This document shows, in pieces, positions 43,302 to 52,405 of a stretch of 64,000 nucleotides of DNA; within the stretch, counting starts at the first letter, position 1, and each line of letters starts with the position of its first letter. The position numbers were made by a program, and so were the translations under genes. This DNA is from an uncultured Comamonadaceae bacterium. GTDB lineage: Bacteria; Pseudomonadota; Gammaproteobacteria; Burkholderiales; Burkholderiaceae. Under the pieces are notes generated by a model. It saw only the letters and a program-made list of their open reading frames with translations, was not told where the DNA came from and did no database searches. The stretch covers positions 11,936-75,935 of the forward strand of contig CAMLSD010000007.1 in assembly GCA_946482595.1 (NCBI GenBank), in the 5' to 3' direction.

Positions 43302-44977
43302 GCTGATGCCGATGCAGTGGTGTAGCCCAGGGCCAGATCGCGCGCGAGGGCTTCGGGGTTGCGTTCGCCGGCCGGGCCGCAGCCGCCGCCGCCGGGGGTT
43401 TCCAGGCGCACGCGGTCGCCGCGCACCAGGCGGATGCCGACCATCTTCGAGCCCAGCGCCGGCTGCTGCCACTGGCCGGCATGCCCGTAGCTGAAGCGGT
43501 TGGGTGCGCCGTCGCCGCCGCCGTCCACGCCCTTGGGGGCCGAGCGCGAGCGCTCACCGAAGATGAAGGCCTCGGCCTGCTCCTCGAGCAGCTCGATCTC
43601 GTAGACCGCGCCCAGGCCGCCGCGGTGCCGCCCGGCACCCCCTGAGTCGGCACGCAAGGCCCATTGCGTGAAGCGCACCGGGTAGGCCGCCTCCAGGATC
43701 TCCAGCGGCGGGATGGTCGCCATCGAGATCGGTGCATTGCCGTGGTTGAGCCCGTCGCCCTGCGCATGGGCACCGTGCCCGCCGCCGAAAAAGCTGAACA
43801 TCACCCAGCGCTGGCCGGCACGTGCGGGATCGCTGCGGTGGCCGGCGATCGACAAGGCGTTGATCGTGCCGTAGGCCTGGCCCATCGCATCGTGGGGCGC
43901 GGCCTGGGCGGCGGCGCTGAAGATCACGTCGATCATGCGCAGGATGGTTTCGGTGTAGCCACCCACCGGTCGCGGTCGTGCCGCCGAGATGACCCGCCCG
44001 TCGGGAATGATGAAGTCCACCGCGTCGAGCACGCCGGCGTTGGCCGGCACGTCGGGGAACAGGTGCTTGAGCGCCACGTAGCAGGCGGCCACCGCGGTGG
44101 CTCGCGAGATGTTCACCGGGCCGGCGCACGCAGGTGAGGAGCGCGAGAAGTCCAGTGTCAGGCGGTCGCCCTGCACCCGCATGTCGAGCGCGATCGCCAG
44201 CGGCGTGTCGGTGACACCGTCGTTGTCGAGGCAGTCGTCGAAGCGATAGTGGCCGTCGGGCAGGGCGGCGATGTGGTCGCGCATCAGGCGCACCGCGCGC
44301 GCACGCAGCAGGCCCAGGGCCTGGCGGACCGTGTCGTCGCCGTACTCGTCGAGCAGGGCATGCAGGCGGCGCTCGCCCAGCTCCAGGGCGGCAAGCTGGC
44401 CGTTCAGGTCGCCCCACAGGCTGTCGGGCAGCCGGGTGTTGGCACGCAGGATGGCCAGGACGTCGTCGTCCATCGTGCCGCCGCGCAGGATGCGCACCGG
44501 CGGGATCTGCACCGCCTCCTGCCAGCATTCGGTGGCCGCCGGGTTGTAATTGCCCGGCACCGCACCGCCCACGTCATGCCAGTGCGCGGCCGAGGCCAGG
44601 AAACACCACAGCCGGCCACCGCGAAACACCGGGCGCACGAGCTTGAAGTCGTTGGCGTGCGTGCCGCCTTCATACGGGTCGTTGAACAGCCACACATCAC
44701 CTGGCGCCAGGCCACGGTGCGGATCGTCCGGTGCACGTTGTGCCGCGGTGCGCATGGCCGCGCGCACGGCAAAGGCCATCGCCCCGACGAACACCGGCAG
44801 CCCGGACTTGCCCTGCACGAGGGTGTCGCCGGTGTCCGGGTCGTACAGGCCATGGCAGGCGTCATGGGCCTCGGCGATGATGGGATTGAAGGCGCTGCGG
44901 TACAGCGTGGCGTCCATCTCGTCGGCGATCTGTTCCAGCCGGCCCTTGAGCACGGCCAGGGTGACGGGGTCCATCAT
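43298..44977 (-). CDS. hyuB: Hydantoinase/oxoprolinase subunit B (HyuB)
   Basis: A 559-residue subunit. Family blocks are MDATLYRSAFNPIIAEAHDACHGLYD at the N-terminus, [88 protein letters not shown] in parts (GGGHGAH, EILEAAYPVR) and the Gly-rich GGLGAVYEIELL. With HyuA it forms an ATP-dependent ring-opening enzyme. The start is ATG 44977, which overlaps the leuD stop (ATGA); a Met directly after it is an equal alternative. Glu, His and Asp-rich motifs may bind metal. Confidence 0.92.
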   Translation of the reverse strand: MMDPVTLAVLKGRLEQIADEMDATLYRSAFNPIIAEAHDACHGLYDPDTGDTLVQGKSGLPVFVGAMAFAVRAAMRTAAQRAPDDPHRGLAPGDVWLFNDPYEGGTHANDFKLVRPVFRGGRLWCFLASAAHWHDVGGAVPGNYNPAATECWQEAVQIPPVRILRGGTMDDDVLAILRANTRLPDSLWGDLNGQLAALELGERRLHALLDEYGDDTVRQALGLLRARAVRLMRDHIAALPDGHYRFDDCLDNDGVTDTPLAIALDMRVQGDRLTLDFSRSSPACAGPVNISRATAVAACYVALKHLFPDVPANAGVLDAVDFIIPDGRVISAARPRPVGGYTETILRMIDVIFSAAAQAAPHDAMGQAYGTINALSIAGHRSDPARAGQRWVMFSFFGGGHGAHAQGDGLNHGNAPISMATIPPLEILEAAYPVRFTQWALRADSGGAGRHRGGLGAVYEIELLEEQAEAFIFGERSRSAPKGVDGGGDGAPNRFSYGHAGQWQQPALGSKMVGIRLVRGDRVRLETPGGGGCGPAGERNPEALARDLALGYTTASASA

Positions 44978-45504
44978 GGGCGGGCCTCCTTCAGGCGTTG
45001 CCGCAACTGCGGCAGCAGGCCACCGGCGTCGACCATGTCGAGCAGGAAGCCGGGAATGGGCTGGCACGCCAGCCGGCGGGGCGGGCCGGGCGGCTCACCG
45101 GGGCGCGCGGGGTCATGCAGCAACCAGCCGGCACGGGCGTCGAAGCCCAGGCGGTCGCCGTCGGCGATGGTCTCGGCCTCGGTGCAGGTCAGCAGCAGCA
45201 GGCCGACGTTGAAGGCATTGCGGAAGAACAAGCCGCTGAACGAGGGCGCCACCACCGCGGCCACCCCGAGGTGGACGAGGGCCTGGGCCGCCTGCTCGCG
45301 CGACGAGCCGATGCCGAAGTTCGCGCCGGCCACGATCACGTCGCCGCGCTGCACCTGCCGGGCGAACTCGGGGCGCACCGCCTCCAGGCAATGGCGGGCC
45401 ACCACGTCGATGCCGAACTTCATCGTGGCACCAGGCGCGAGCTGGTCGGTGTCGATGTCGGCGCCCAGCCGCCAGACGCGGTGGGGGGTCGTGCCGGCGC
45501 TCAT
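44974..45504 (-). CDS. Aconitase-family hydratase small subunit (LeuD-like)
   Basis: A 176-residue swivelling domain. VWRLGADIDTDQLAPGATMKF and the substrate-binding loop AGANFGIGSSREQAAQAL, with the G-SSR motif, are the LeuD signature. It pairs with the large subunit encoded just upstream, whose stop overlaps its ATG. The C-terminal portion (PIPGFLLDMVDAGGLLPQLRQRL) is typical. Real leucine synthesis is unlikely: leuA and leuB are absent and catabolic genes flank it, so it probably hydrates or dehydrates another 2-hydroxy acid, as in dimethylmaleate hydratase. Confidence 0.9.
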   Translation of the reverse strand: MSAGTTPHRVWRLGADIDTDQLAPGATMKFGIDVVARHCLEAVRPEFARQVQRGDVIVAGANFGIGSSREQAAQALVHLGVAAVVAPSFSGLFFRNAFNVGLLLLTCTEAETIADGDRLGFDARAGWLLHDPARPGEPPGPPRRLACQPIPGFLLDMVDAGGLLPQLRQRLKEARP

Positions 45505-46763
45505 GCCATCACCTCGCGCGGGTCGGTCACGCGGCCGCGCAGGGCCGAGGCAGCCACGGTGTACGGGGAGCCGAGGTAGACCTGCGCATCGGCCGCGCCC
45601 ATGCGGCCACGGAAGTTGCGCGCCGTGGTCGACATCACCGTCGCCCCGGCCGGGATCTGGCTGCCGTAGCCGGCACAGGCTCCGCAGCTCGAGGGCAGCA
45701 GTTGCGCCCCGGCGTCGAGCAGGGCCTGCAGCACACCTTCGCGTTCGGCGGCCTGCTGATCACGCACGCTGGCAGGCGCGACCATCAGCTGCACGCCGGC
45801 GGCCACACGCTGACCGCGCAGCACACGGGCCACGGCCCGCAGGTCGTCGAGCTTGGCGCCGGTGCAGGCGCCGACATAGGCCACCTGGATGGGGACCGGC
45901 TCGACCTGATCGATCGCGCGCGCATGGGCCGGGCTGTGCGGCAGGGCCACCTGGGGGGCGATGCGGCCGACATCAAAGGCATGGTCTTCGAGCACCTCGG
46001 CGTCCGGGTCGGTGAACCAGGGCGTCGCGTCCACACCCGCGGCGCCGTGTTCGGCCAGCCATTGCACGGTGGTGGTATCGGGGGCGACCAGGCCGGTCTG
46101 GCCGCCCAGCTCGGCCGTCATGTTGCACAGCGTCATGCGCTCGGCCATGGTCATGGCCTGGACGGCCTCGCCCGCGTACTCCACGGCCTGGTAGCGGCCG
46201 CCATTCATGCCGAAGCGGCCGATCAGCATCAGCATCAGGTCCTTGGCGGTCAGCCAGTGCGGCATCGTGCCGTCGAAGCGCATGCGCAGCGTGTGCGGCA
46301 CCTGCACCCACAGCTCACCGGTGACGACCACGCCCAGCATCTCGGTGGCGCCGATGCCGAACATGTAGGCGCCAAAGGCGCCGCCGGTGGGCGAGTGGGA
46401 ATCACCGCCCACCGCAAACATGCCGGGGCGCAGATGCCCCTGCTGTGGCAGCACGACATGGCAGATGCCCTGGCTGTCGTGCACATGCGGCAGGCCCATC
46501 TCGGTGGCCCAGTCGCGTGCCAGGCGCACGATGCGGCGTGACTCGTCGTCGCGCTCGGGCACGTAGTGGTCCATCACCAGCACGATCCTTGACGGGTCCC
46601 ACAGCCGGGCCCCCAGTTCGGCCAGCATGGGCTGAAGCCGGCGCGGGCCGCTGGAGTCGTGGAACATCGCCAGGTCGACCCGGCAGGTGACGATCTCGCC
46701 GGGCGTGACCTGGCTGCGACCGGCAGCGCGGGCGATGAGCTTCTGGGCGAGCGTGGCCGCCAT
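45501..46763 (-). CDS. Aconitase-family hydratase large subunit (LeuC-like)
   Basis: A 420-residue [4Fe-4S] enzyme subunit. The three cluster ligands are Cys300 in YVGACTGAK and Cys360 and Cys363 in SSCGACAG, as in LeuC; VMDHYVPE, GDSHSPTGGAFGAYMFGIGATEM and TTARNFRGRMG are substrate- and cluster-site motifs. Members add or remove water on maleate/citraconate-type acids. Context (HyuAB before the isocitrate-lyase-like gene) fits dimethylmaleate hydratase (DmdA)-like or related activity rather than leucine synthesis. The start lies 5 bp from the Bug gene stop. Confidence 0.92.
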   Translation of the reverse strand: MAATLAQKLIARAAGRSQVTPGEIVTCRVDLAMFHDSSGPRRLQPMLAELGARLWDPSRIVLVMDHYVPERDDESRRIVRLARDWATEMGLPHVHDSQGICHVVLPQQGHLRPGMFAVGGDSHSPTGGAFGAYMFGIGATEMLGVVVTGELWVQVPHTLRMRFDGTMPHWLTAKDLMLMLIGRFGMNGGRYQAVEYAGEAVQAMTMAERMTLCNMTAELGGQTGLVAPDTTTVQWLAEHGAAGVDATPWFTDPDAEVLEDHAFDVGRIAPQVALPHSPAHARAIDQVEPVPIQVAYVGACTGAKLDDLRAVARVLRGQRVAAGVQLMVAPASVRDQQAAEREGVLQALLDAGAQLLPSSCGACAGYGSQIPAGATVMSTTARNFRGRMGAADAQVYLGSPYTVAASALRGRVTDPREVMA

Positions 46764-46768
46764 GGTGG

Positions 46769-47731
46769 TCAGTCCGGCCTGGCGCCCGAGTACTTCACGA
46801 GCTGGGCCCAGCGCGGCACGTCGGCCTTCACGAAGGCGGCGAACTCCTCGGGCGCATTGCCCACGGGCTCGGCACCGTCCATCTCCAGGCGCTTGCGGAA
46901 GGCATCGGTGCGCACGGCGGCGCGGGCCGCGTCGCTGGTGCGGCGCAGCACCTCGTCGCTCATGCGTGCCGGGCCGAACAGGCCGAACCAGGCCGAGGAC
47001 TCATAGCCGGGCAGCACCTCGGCGATGGCCGGCACATCGGGCAGGGCGCTCAGCCGGCGCGGGCTGGTCACCCCCAGTGCCTTGAGCTTGCCCGACTGCA
47101 CCAGGCTGCGCACATTGCCCACCGCGGCAAACATCAGCGGCACGTTGCCGGCCACCACGTCGGACACCGCCGGCGCGGTGCCGCGGTAGGGGATGTTCAC
47201 GATGAACACACCGGCCTGGATCTTGAAGGCCTCGCCCGCCAGGTGCAGCGAGGAGCCGATGCCGCCGATGGCGAAGTTGAGCTGCCCGGGGCGGGCCTTG
47301 GCATAGGCGATCAGCTCGCGCAGGTTGGCCACCGGCAGGCTGGGGTGGGCCACCAGCACCGACGGTGAGGTGGCCACCATGGTCAGCGGCGTGAAGTCGG
47401 CCACCGGGTCGAACGGCAGCTTGGGGTAAAGCGTGGCGTTGATCGTGTGGCTGGTGAAGCTCAGCAGCAGCGTGTTGCCGTCGGGGGCGGCCTTGGCCAC
47501 GGTGTCGGCGGCGAGGTTGCCGCCCGCGCCGGACTTGTTCTCGATGATCACGTTGCGCCCGAGCTGGCGCCCCATCTCGGGGGCGATCTCGCGGGCCAGC
47601 GTGTCGGTGGTGCCGCCGGGGGGCGCGCCGACGAAGATGCGCACCGGCGGGCCGCCGATCTGGGCCAGTGCCGGCAGGCTGCCGGCCAGGGTCAGGCCAC
47701 CAAGGGCCTGGACGAGGGTACGTCGTTGCAT
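46769..47731 (-). CDS. Bug-family substrate-binding protein
   Basis: A 320-residue periplasmic protein with a signal peptide (RRTLVQALGGLTLAGSLPALA) and Bug motifs VRIFVGAPPGGTTDTLAREI, VIIENKSGAGGNLAADTVAKA and LNFAIGGIGSSLHLAGE. These bind a carboxylate or amide ligand through two beta-alpha loops. A GGAG site precedes ATG 47731. It sits between the LivF gene (24 bp) and LeuC gene (5 bp) in the large operon, so a second, independent binding protein serves the same pathway, either for uptake or for sensing. Confidence 0.92.
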   Translation of the reverse strand: MQRRTLVQALGGLTLAGSLPALAQIGGPPVRIFVGAPPGGTTDTLAREIAPEMGRQLGRNVIIENKSGAGGNLAADTVAKAAPDGNTLLLSFTSHTINATLYPKLPFDPVADFTPLTMVATSPSVLVAHPSLPVANLRELIAYAKARPGQLNFAIGGIGSSLHLAGEAFKIQAGVFIVNIPYRGTAPAVSDVVAGNVPLMFAAVGNVRSLVQSGKLKALGVTSPRRLSALPDVPAIAEVLPGYESSAWFGLFGPARMSDEVLRRTSDAARAAVRTDAFRKRLEMDGAEPVGNAPEEFAAFVKADVPRWAQLVKYSGARPD

Positions 47732-47755
47732 GAGGTCGTCTCCGCGGATGAGGGG

Positions 47756-48466
47756 TCACACGCCCAGGTAGGCGCGTCGCAGGTCGTCGCTGGCCAGCAG
47801 CTCGTCGGGTTGTCCGCTGAAGCGGATCGCGCCGTTTTCCAGCACATAGGCGCGGTCAGCGATCTCCAGCGACTGGCCCACGTTCTGTTCGACCAGCAGG
47901 ATGGCCAGGCCCTGGGCATGCAGCTGGCCGATGAGGGTGAACATCTCTTCCACCAACAGGGGCGACAGGCCCAGCGAGGGTTCGTCGAGGATCAGCAGGC
48001 GCGGTTCGGCCATCAGGCCGCGGCCGATGGCCAGCATCTGCTGCTCGCCCCCGCTCATGGTGCCGGCGAGCTGGTCGGTGCGTTCCTTGAGCCGCGGGAA
48101 GATCGTGAACACGCGCTCGAGGTTGGTGGCGCGGCGCTCGCGGGCTCGGGTGAACGACCCCAGCTCCAGGTTCTCGAGCACGCTCAGGTTGGGGAAGATC
48201 TTGCGTCCCTCGGGCACCTGGATCAGCCCGGCACGCACGATGGCGCGGTAGTGCGCATGGGTGAGGTCCTGCCCGTCGAACATCACCTGGCCCGACCAGG
48301 TCGGCACCAGTCCGCACAAGGTGTGGTTCAAGGTCGACTTGCCGGCGCCGTTGCTGCCCAGCAGCGCAACGGTCTCGCCGGCATGCACCTGCAGGCTCAC
48401 GCCGCGCAGCACTTCGACACGGCCGTAACCGCCGCGCAACTGCCGGATGTCGAGCAAGGCGGTCAT
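47756..48466 (-). CDS. livF: Branched-chain-type ABC transporter ATP-binding protein (LivF)
   Basis: A 236-residue ABC ATPase. Walker A is GSNGAGKST, the ABC signature is MSGGEQQML, and Walker B is LLILDEPSLGLSP; IQVPEGRKIFPNLSVLENL is the LivF-specific region. It provides energy, with LivG, for uptake through LivHM. Its ATG (48466) overlaps the livG stop. The upstream frame to 48622 is rejected. Family: hydrophobic amino acid and related carboxylate/amide uptake. Confidence 0.93.
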   Translation of the reverse strand: MTALLDIRQLRGGYGRVEVLRGVSLQVHAGETVALLGSNGAGKSTLNHTLCGLVPTWSGQVMFDGQDLTHAHYRAIVRAGLIQVPEGRKIFPNLSVLENLELGSFTRARERRATNLERVFTIFPRLKERTDQLAGTMSGGEQQMLAIGRGLMAEPRLLILDEPSLGLSPLLVEEMFTLIGQLHAQGLAILLVEQNVGQSLEIADRAYVLENGAIRFSGQPDELLASDDLRRAYLGV

Positions 48467-49260
48467 GACGATGCTCCGAGCGGCTCGCCGGCCCGGCGGC
48501 CTTGGGCGGCCTGCAGCCGCCGTGCGGCACCGTGCCCCAGGTAGGCCTCGACCACGGCCGGGTTTGAGGTGACCTCGGCCGGGCTGCCCGAGGCGATCAG
48601 CTGGCCCTGGGCCAGCACCCACACGCGCGAAGCCAGGTTCATCACCGCCTGCATCACATGTTCGATCATCAGCACGGTCACGCCGCTGGCGGCGATGCCA
48701 CGCACCACCGGGATCATCTCGGCGATCTCATGCGGGTTCAGTCCGGCCAGCACCTCGTCGAGCAGCAGCAGGCGCGGGCGGGTGGCCAGGGCGCGGGCCA
48801 GTTCCAGGCGCTTGCGCCCGGCCACCGTCAGGTCGGCCGCCGGCTTGTCGAGCTGGCTGGCCAGGCCCACGCGCTCTGCCACGGCCGCGGCCTCGTCCAG
48901 GGCGCGACGTCGCTCGCGCAGATGCAGGTGAGCGCCCACGGCGATGTTCTCGCGCACGGTCTGGGCGGCAAAGGGCTGCACGATCTGGAAGGTGCGGGTC
49001 ATGCCGTCGCGGGCATTGAGCTGGGGTGGCCGGCCGGTGATGTCCACACCGTCGAAGCGCACCCGGCCCGCATCGGGCTTCAGGAAGCCCGACATCAGTG
49101 CGAACAGGGTGGTCTTGCCGGCGCCGTTGGGCCCGATCAGCGCGCACAGGCTGCCCTGCGGCACGGCCAGGCTCACGTCCTGCACCGCCTTGAGGCCACC
49201 GAAGGCGATGGACAGGCCCTGCAGCTCCAGCAGGGCGCGGGCGTGGGTCGTGTCAGTCAT
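48463..49260 (-). CDS. livG: Branched-chain-type ABC transporter ATP-binding protein (LivG)
   Basis: A 265-residue ABC ATPase with Walker A GPNGAGKTT, Q-loop region in RTFQIVQPF, Walker B LLLLDEVLAGLNPHE and the LivG hallmark GLNPHEIAEMIPVV. The signature segment LTVAGRKRLELARAL differs from the canonical LSGGQ but is the LivG-type variant. It partners with LivF; the two overlap by four bases, and its start overlaps the end of livM by eight. The C-terminal HGAARRLQAAQGRRAGEPLGASS extension is poorly conserved. Confidence 0.93.
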   Translation of the reverse strand: MTDTTHARALLELQGLSIAFGGLKAVQDVSLAVPQGSLCALIGPNGAGKTTLFALMSGFLKPDAGRVRFDGVDITGRPPQLNARDGMTRTFQIVQPFAAQTVRENIAVGAHLHLRERRRALDEAAAVAERVGLASQLDKPAADLTVAGRKRLELARALATRPRLLLLDEVLAGLNPHEIAEMIPVVRGIAASGVTVLMIEHVMQAVMNLASRVWVLAQGQLIASGSPAEVTSNPAVVEAYLGHGAARRLQAAQGRRAGEPLGASS

Positions 49261-50224
49261 CGTGGCGTCTCCGGGCCTGGGCCCACAGGGTGCGCACCGA
49301 CAGGCCGATGCCGGCGATGCCGCGGGGCACGAACATCACGATCACCACCAGCACGGCGCCGTAGATCACCATGTTCACGCCGGGCAACTGGCCGAACAGG
49401 TTGCGGGTCACCTCGGCCAGCAGGTGCAGCACCGCCGCGCCCAGCAGCGGCCCCCACAGCGTGCCCATGCCGCCGACGATGGCGGCCACCAGGGCCTCGA
49501 CCGATGCAGCCGGGCCGAAGGCGATGTTGGGGTCGATGTACTGGAAGACCTGCAGGTAGAAGGCCCCGGCAGCACCCATGAAGGCCGCCGACAGGCCGAT
49601 GCCGGCGAGCTTCACGCGATAGGGGTCGACGCCGATCGCGCGGGCCGCGTCCTCGTTGTCGCGCACCGCCTGCAGGTAGGCACCAAAGCGCGAGTGACGC
49701 AGCCAGGCCGTGACCAGCAGCGCCAGCACCAGCAGGCCGAGGATCACCGCGATGTAGCCCTTGCGGGTGGCGAACTGCAGCTTCAGCGCGGAAGGGTCCA
49801 GCGGCAGCATCAGGCCCACGCCGCCGCCGGTGAAGTCGACCGACACCGCCAGGATGCGGAACACCTCGGCAAACGCCAGCGTGACCAGCGCGAAGTACGA
49901 GCCCTTGAGTCCGTAGCGAAAGCTCAGCGCGCCCACGAACAGGCCCACCCCGGCGGCCCCGGCCACCGCCAGCGGCAGCGCCACCCAGGCATTGAGCCCG
50001 TGGGTCATCTGCGCGATGGCCTGGATGTAGGCGCCGGTGCCGAAGAACAGCGCATGGCCGAAGCTGAACTGGCCGCCAAAGCCACCCAGCAGGTTCCACG
50101 ACTGCGCCAGCAGTGCGGCATACAGCGTCATCATCAGGAAGTTCAACCAGACGCCGGAGTCCAGCCACCAGGTCACCAGGGCGGTGAGCAGCGTGAAGGC
50201 GAAGATGTGCAGCAGGTCGCGCAT
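49253..50224 (-). CDS. livM: Branched-chain-type ABC transporter permease (LivM)
   Basis: A 323-residue inner-membrane permease with eight to nine helices. Family motifs are QSWNLLGGFGGQFSFGHALFFGTGAY near the N-terminus, and the cytoplasmic ATPase-contact loop RFGAYLQAVRDNEDAARAIGVD. GGMGTLWGPLLGA lies near the C-terminus. It forms the channel together with LivH, 3 bp upstream. This segment also contains long antisense open frames that are not genes. Confidence 0.93.
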   Translation of the reverse strand: MRDLLHIFAFTLLTALVTWWLDSGVWLNFLMMTLYAALLAQSWNLLGGFGGQFSFGHALFFGTGAYIQAIAQMTHGLNAWVALPLAVAGAAGVGLFVGALSFRYGLKGSYFALVTLAFAEVFRILAVSVDFTGGGVGLMLPLDPSALKLQFATRKGYIAVILGLLVLALLVTAWLRHSRFGAYLQAVRDNEDAARAIGVDPYRVKLAGIGLSAAFMGAAGAFYLQVFQYIDPNIAFGPAASVEALVAAIVGGMGTLWGPLLGAAVLHLLAEVTRNLFGQLPGVNMVIYGAVLVVIVMFVPRGIAGIGLSVRTLWAQARRRHDD

Positions 50225-50227
50225 GGA

Positions 50228-51109
50228 TCAGGCCCGCGCACCGAACAGCCCCTGCGGACGCAGCAGCAGCACGGCGATGAAGATGAGGAAGATGCCGATC
50301 TGCCCGAGCGACTCGCCCAGGAACAGGCCGCCCAGCGACTCCACGACCCCGATCAGCAGCCCGCCCACCAGCGCGCCGGCAAAGCTGCCCATGCCGCCGA
50401 GCACGACGATCGTGAAGGCCACCAGCACAAAACCGCTGCCCACCTGCGGGTTCACGTAGTAGGCCGGCAGCAGGAAACACGCGGCGGCCCCCAGGCAGGC
50501 CAGGCCGATGCCGAAACACATGGCATAGACGTGGTCGACGTCGATGCCCATCAGGCGCGCGCCCTGCTTTTCGCGGGCCACCGCCCGGATCGCGCGGCCG
50601 AGATCGGTGCGGCGGATGATCCACAGCAGCACTGCCGAGGTGGCCAGCGCGCCGCCGAAGGCCACCAGCTTGGGCAGCGAGAGCATCGCCGGGCCGATGG
50701 GCACGGTGCTGAGCGTGTAGGCGGTGTCGATGGTGCGAGTGTCGGACTTGAACACCAGCAGCGCCAGGTTCTCCAGCACGATCGACAGCCCCAGCGTGAC
50801 GAGCAGGATGTTCTCGTCCTTGCCGTGGCTGGCGCGGTTGATGATCAGGCGCTGCAGCGCATAGCCCAGCGCGAACATGCCCGGCACCACCAGCGGCAGG
50901 GCCAGGTAGGGGTCGATGCCCAGGCGGTCCTTGAGCAGATAGACCGCGTACAGGGCCACCATCAGCGCCGCACCGTGGGCGAAGTTGATGATGTGCAACA
51001 CGCCGTAGATCAGCGTCAGCCCCAGCGCGATCAGCGCATAGACGGCGCCCGTCGTCAGCCCGTTGAGGACCGACGGGAACAGGATGCCGAACTCGAGCAT
51101 GGCGGTCAT
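50228..51109 (-). CDS. livH: Branched-chain-type ABC transporter permease (LivH)
   Basis: A 293-residue inner-membrane permease with about eight helices. NGLTTGAVYALIALGLTLIYGVLHIINFAHGAALMV is the family N-terminal pattern, here by its parts (GAVYALIALGLTLIYG, NFAHG). The contact loop reads LGRAIRAVAREKQGARLMGID, and VVLGGMGSFAGALVGG is near the end. It follows the binding-protein gene by 34 bp and precedes livM. Substrate specificity lies in the binding protein, not here. Confidence 0.93.
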   Translation of the reverse strand: MTAMLEFGILFPSVLNGLTTGAVYALIALGLTLIYGVLHIINFAHGAALMVALYAVYLLKDRLGIDPYLALPLVVPGMFALGYALQRLIINRASHGKDENILLVTLGLSIVLENLALLVFKSDTRTIDTAYTLSTVPIGPAMLSLPKLVAFGGALATSAVLLWIIRRTDLGRAIRAVAREKQGARLMGIDVDHVYAMCFGIGLACLGAAACFLLPAYYVNPQVGSGFVLVAFTIVVLGGMGSFAGALVGGLLIGVVESLGGLFLGESLGQIGIFLIFIAVLLLRPQGLFGARA

Positions 51110-51143
51110 GGCGTGTTGCGGTGGGTGAGTGCGGTCGCCGGGC

Positions 51144-52346
51144 TCAGGCCTTGAGCGGGAAGATCGGATCGGCCTCGCGGTACTCGCGCGGGATGATCAC
51201 GCGGATGTCCCCCTGGATGACCTGGGTCATCAGCGGCTGCGCGCCGGTGTTCTGGCCGTTGACGAACTTCGTCGGGCCATAGGGCATCAGGTGGTCGGAG
51301 AAGGTGCTCTTCTCGAGGGCGTCGATGATCGCAGCGCGGTCGGTCGAGCGGGCCCGCTCGATCGCGTCGGCCAGCAGGCGTGTCGCGGTATAGGTGCAGA
51401 ACACCTCGTAGCTGAAGAACAGGCCCTTGGCCTCGACGCGCCGGCGTAGGTCGGCCGAGCGCTTGTCCTTGGGGTTGAACCAGTGGTTGCAGTCGATGAT
51501 GCCGTTGGCGGCGTCCGGGAACTCCTTCAGGAACTTGTAGCTCGATGCGGCGCCCCCCAGCACCGAGTAGATCGCCTTGGGCGCCACGCGTTGTTGTGCC
51601 ATCGTGCGCACCAGCAGCGCGTACTCGTTGTAGTAGTTCGCGGGGATCACGATGTCGGGGTTGACCGACTTCATGCGCAGCACGATGTTGTTGAAGTCGC
51701 GGGTCGGGTTGGCGTGCTTGACGACTTCCTTGATCTCGTAGCCGTAGCCCGGCAGCTCGCGCGCCAGCAGGTTGGCCGTGCCGGTGCCGAACAGCGACTC
51801 CTCGTGGATGATCATCACCGAGCGGGCCGGCTTGCCGGCAGCGGTGTTCAGCACATGCAGGTTGGCCACCGCCGCCTGGGCGCAGGTGCGGTAGCCCGGG
51901 CCGAAGCGGAAGGTGTTCTTCAGCCCGCGCTCGACGATCTGGTCGGCCACGCCCACGTCCACCACGTGGGGCAGGTTGTACTTGGCGGCGGTCTGGGTGG
52001 TGGCCAGGCAGATGGCCGAGGCAAACGCCCCGACCACGGCCGAGACACCGGCCTCGTTCATCTTCTCGATCTCGGCCGAGCCGGCTTCGGGGCGCGACTG
52101 CGCGTCACCCAGCAGGGCCTCGATGCGTGCCCCGCCCAGCGACTTGATGCCACCGGCCTGGTTGATGTCCTCGATCGCCATCAGCGCCCCCTCGCGGCAC
52201 TGCTGGCCCGAGTAGGCCAGCGCGCCCGTCACGGGATGGAGCACACCGATCTTCACCGACCGGGCCTGGGCTCCGCCCACGAGGGGAAAGGCCAGGGCCG
52301 AGGCGGCGGCGGCCGACTGCTGGATGAAGGTGCGACGCGAGCTCAT
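51144..52346 (-). CDS. ABC transporter substrate-binding protein, Leu/Ile/Val- or amide-type
   Basis: A 400-residue periplasmic binding protein of the LivK/UrtA/AmiC group. MSSRRTFIQQSAAAASALAFPLVGGAQA is a Tat-like signal. The mature part has IGVLHPVTGALAYSGQQCREGALMAIEDINQAGGI and VSAVVGAFASAICLATTQTA, typical lobe-1 motifs. An AAAGGAG ribosome site precedes ATG 52346. It heads the transporter genes below the GntR regulator (59 bp), so it should bind the pathway substrate or an analogue; the ligand cannot be named from sequence. Confidence 0.92.
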   Translation of the reverse strand: MSSRRTFIQQSAAAASALAFPLVGGAQARSVKIGVLHPVTGALAYSGQQCREGALMAIEDINQAGGIKSLGGARIEALLGDAQSRPEAGSAEIEKMNEAGVSAVVGAFASAICLATTQTAAKYNLPHVVDVGVADQIVERGLKNTFRFGPGYRTCAQAAVANLHVLNTAAGKPARSVMIIHEESLFGTGTANLLARELPGYGYEIKEVVKHANPTRDFNNIVLRMKSVNPDIVIPANYYNEYALLVRTMAQQRVAPKAIYSVLGGAASSYKFLKEFPDAANGIIDCNHWFNPKDKRSADLRRRVEAKGLFFSYEVFCTYTATRLLADAIERARSTDRAAIIDALEKSTFSDHLMPYGPTKFVNGQNTGAQPLMTQVIQGDIRVIIPREYREADPIFPLKA

Positions 52347-52405
52347 GGGCGACTCCTTTGGGGGTGGGTTCAAGGCAAGGCGGTGAGGGGTCAGATCAGC
52401 GCGGT

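Noticed and set aside
41382..43325. 647-codon plus-strand frame opposite hyuA
   Set aside because: Antisense shadow of a clear HyuA gene.
44974..46763. leuCD for leucine synthesis
   Set aside because: No leuA or leuB nearby, and both genes are embedded among catabolic and uptake genes by overlapping stops and starts.
48944..51154. 736-codon plus-strand frame opposite livGMH
   Set aside because: Antisense shadow; composition (His, Gln, Arg) is typical of noncoding frames in GC-rich DNA.
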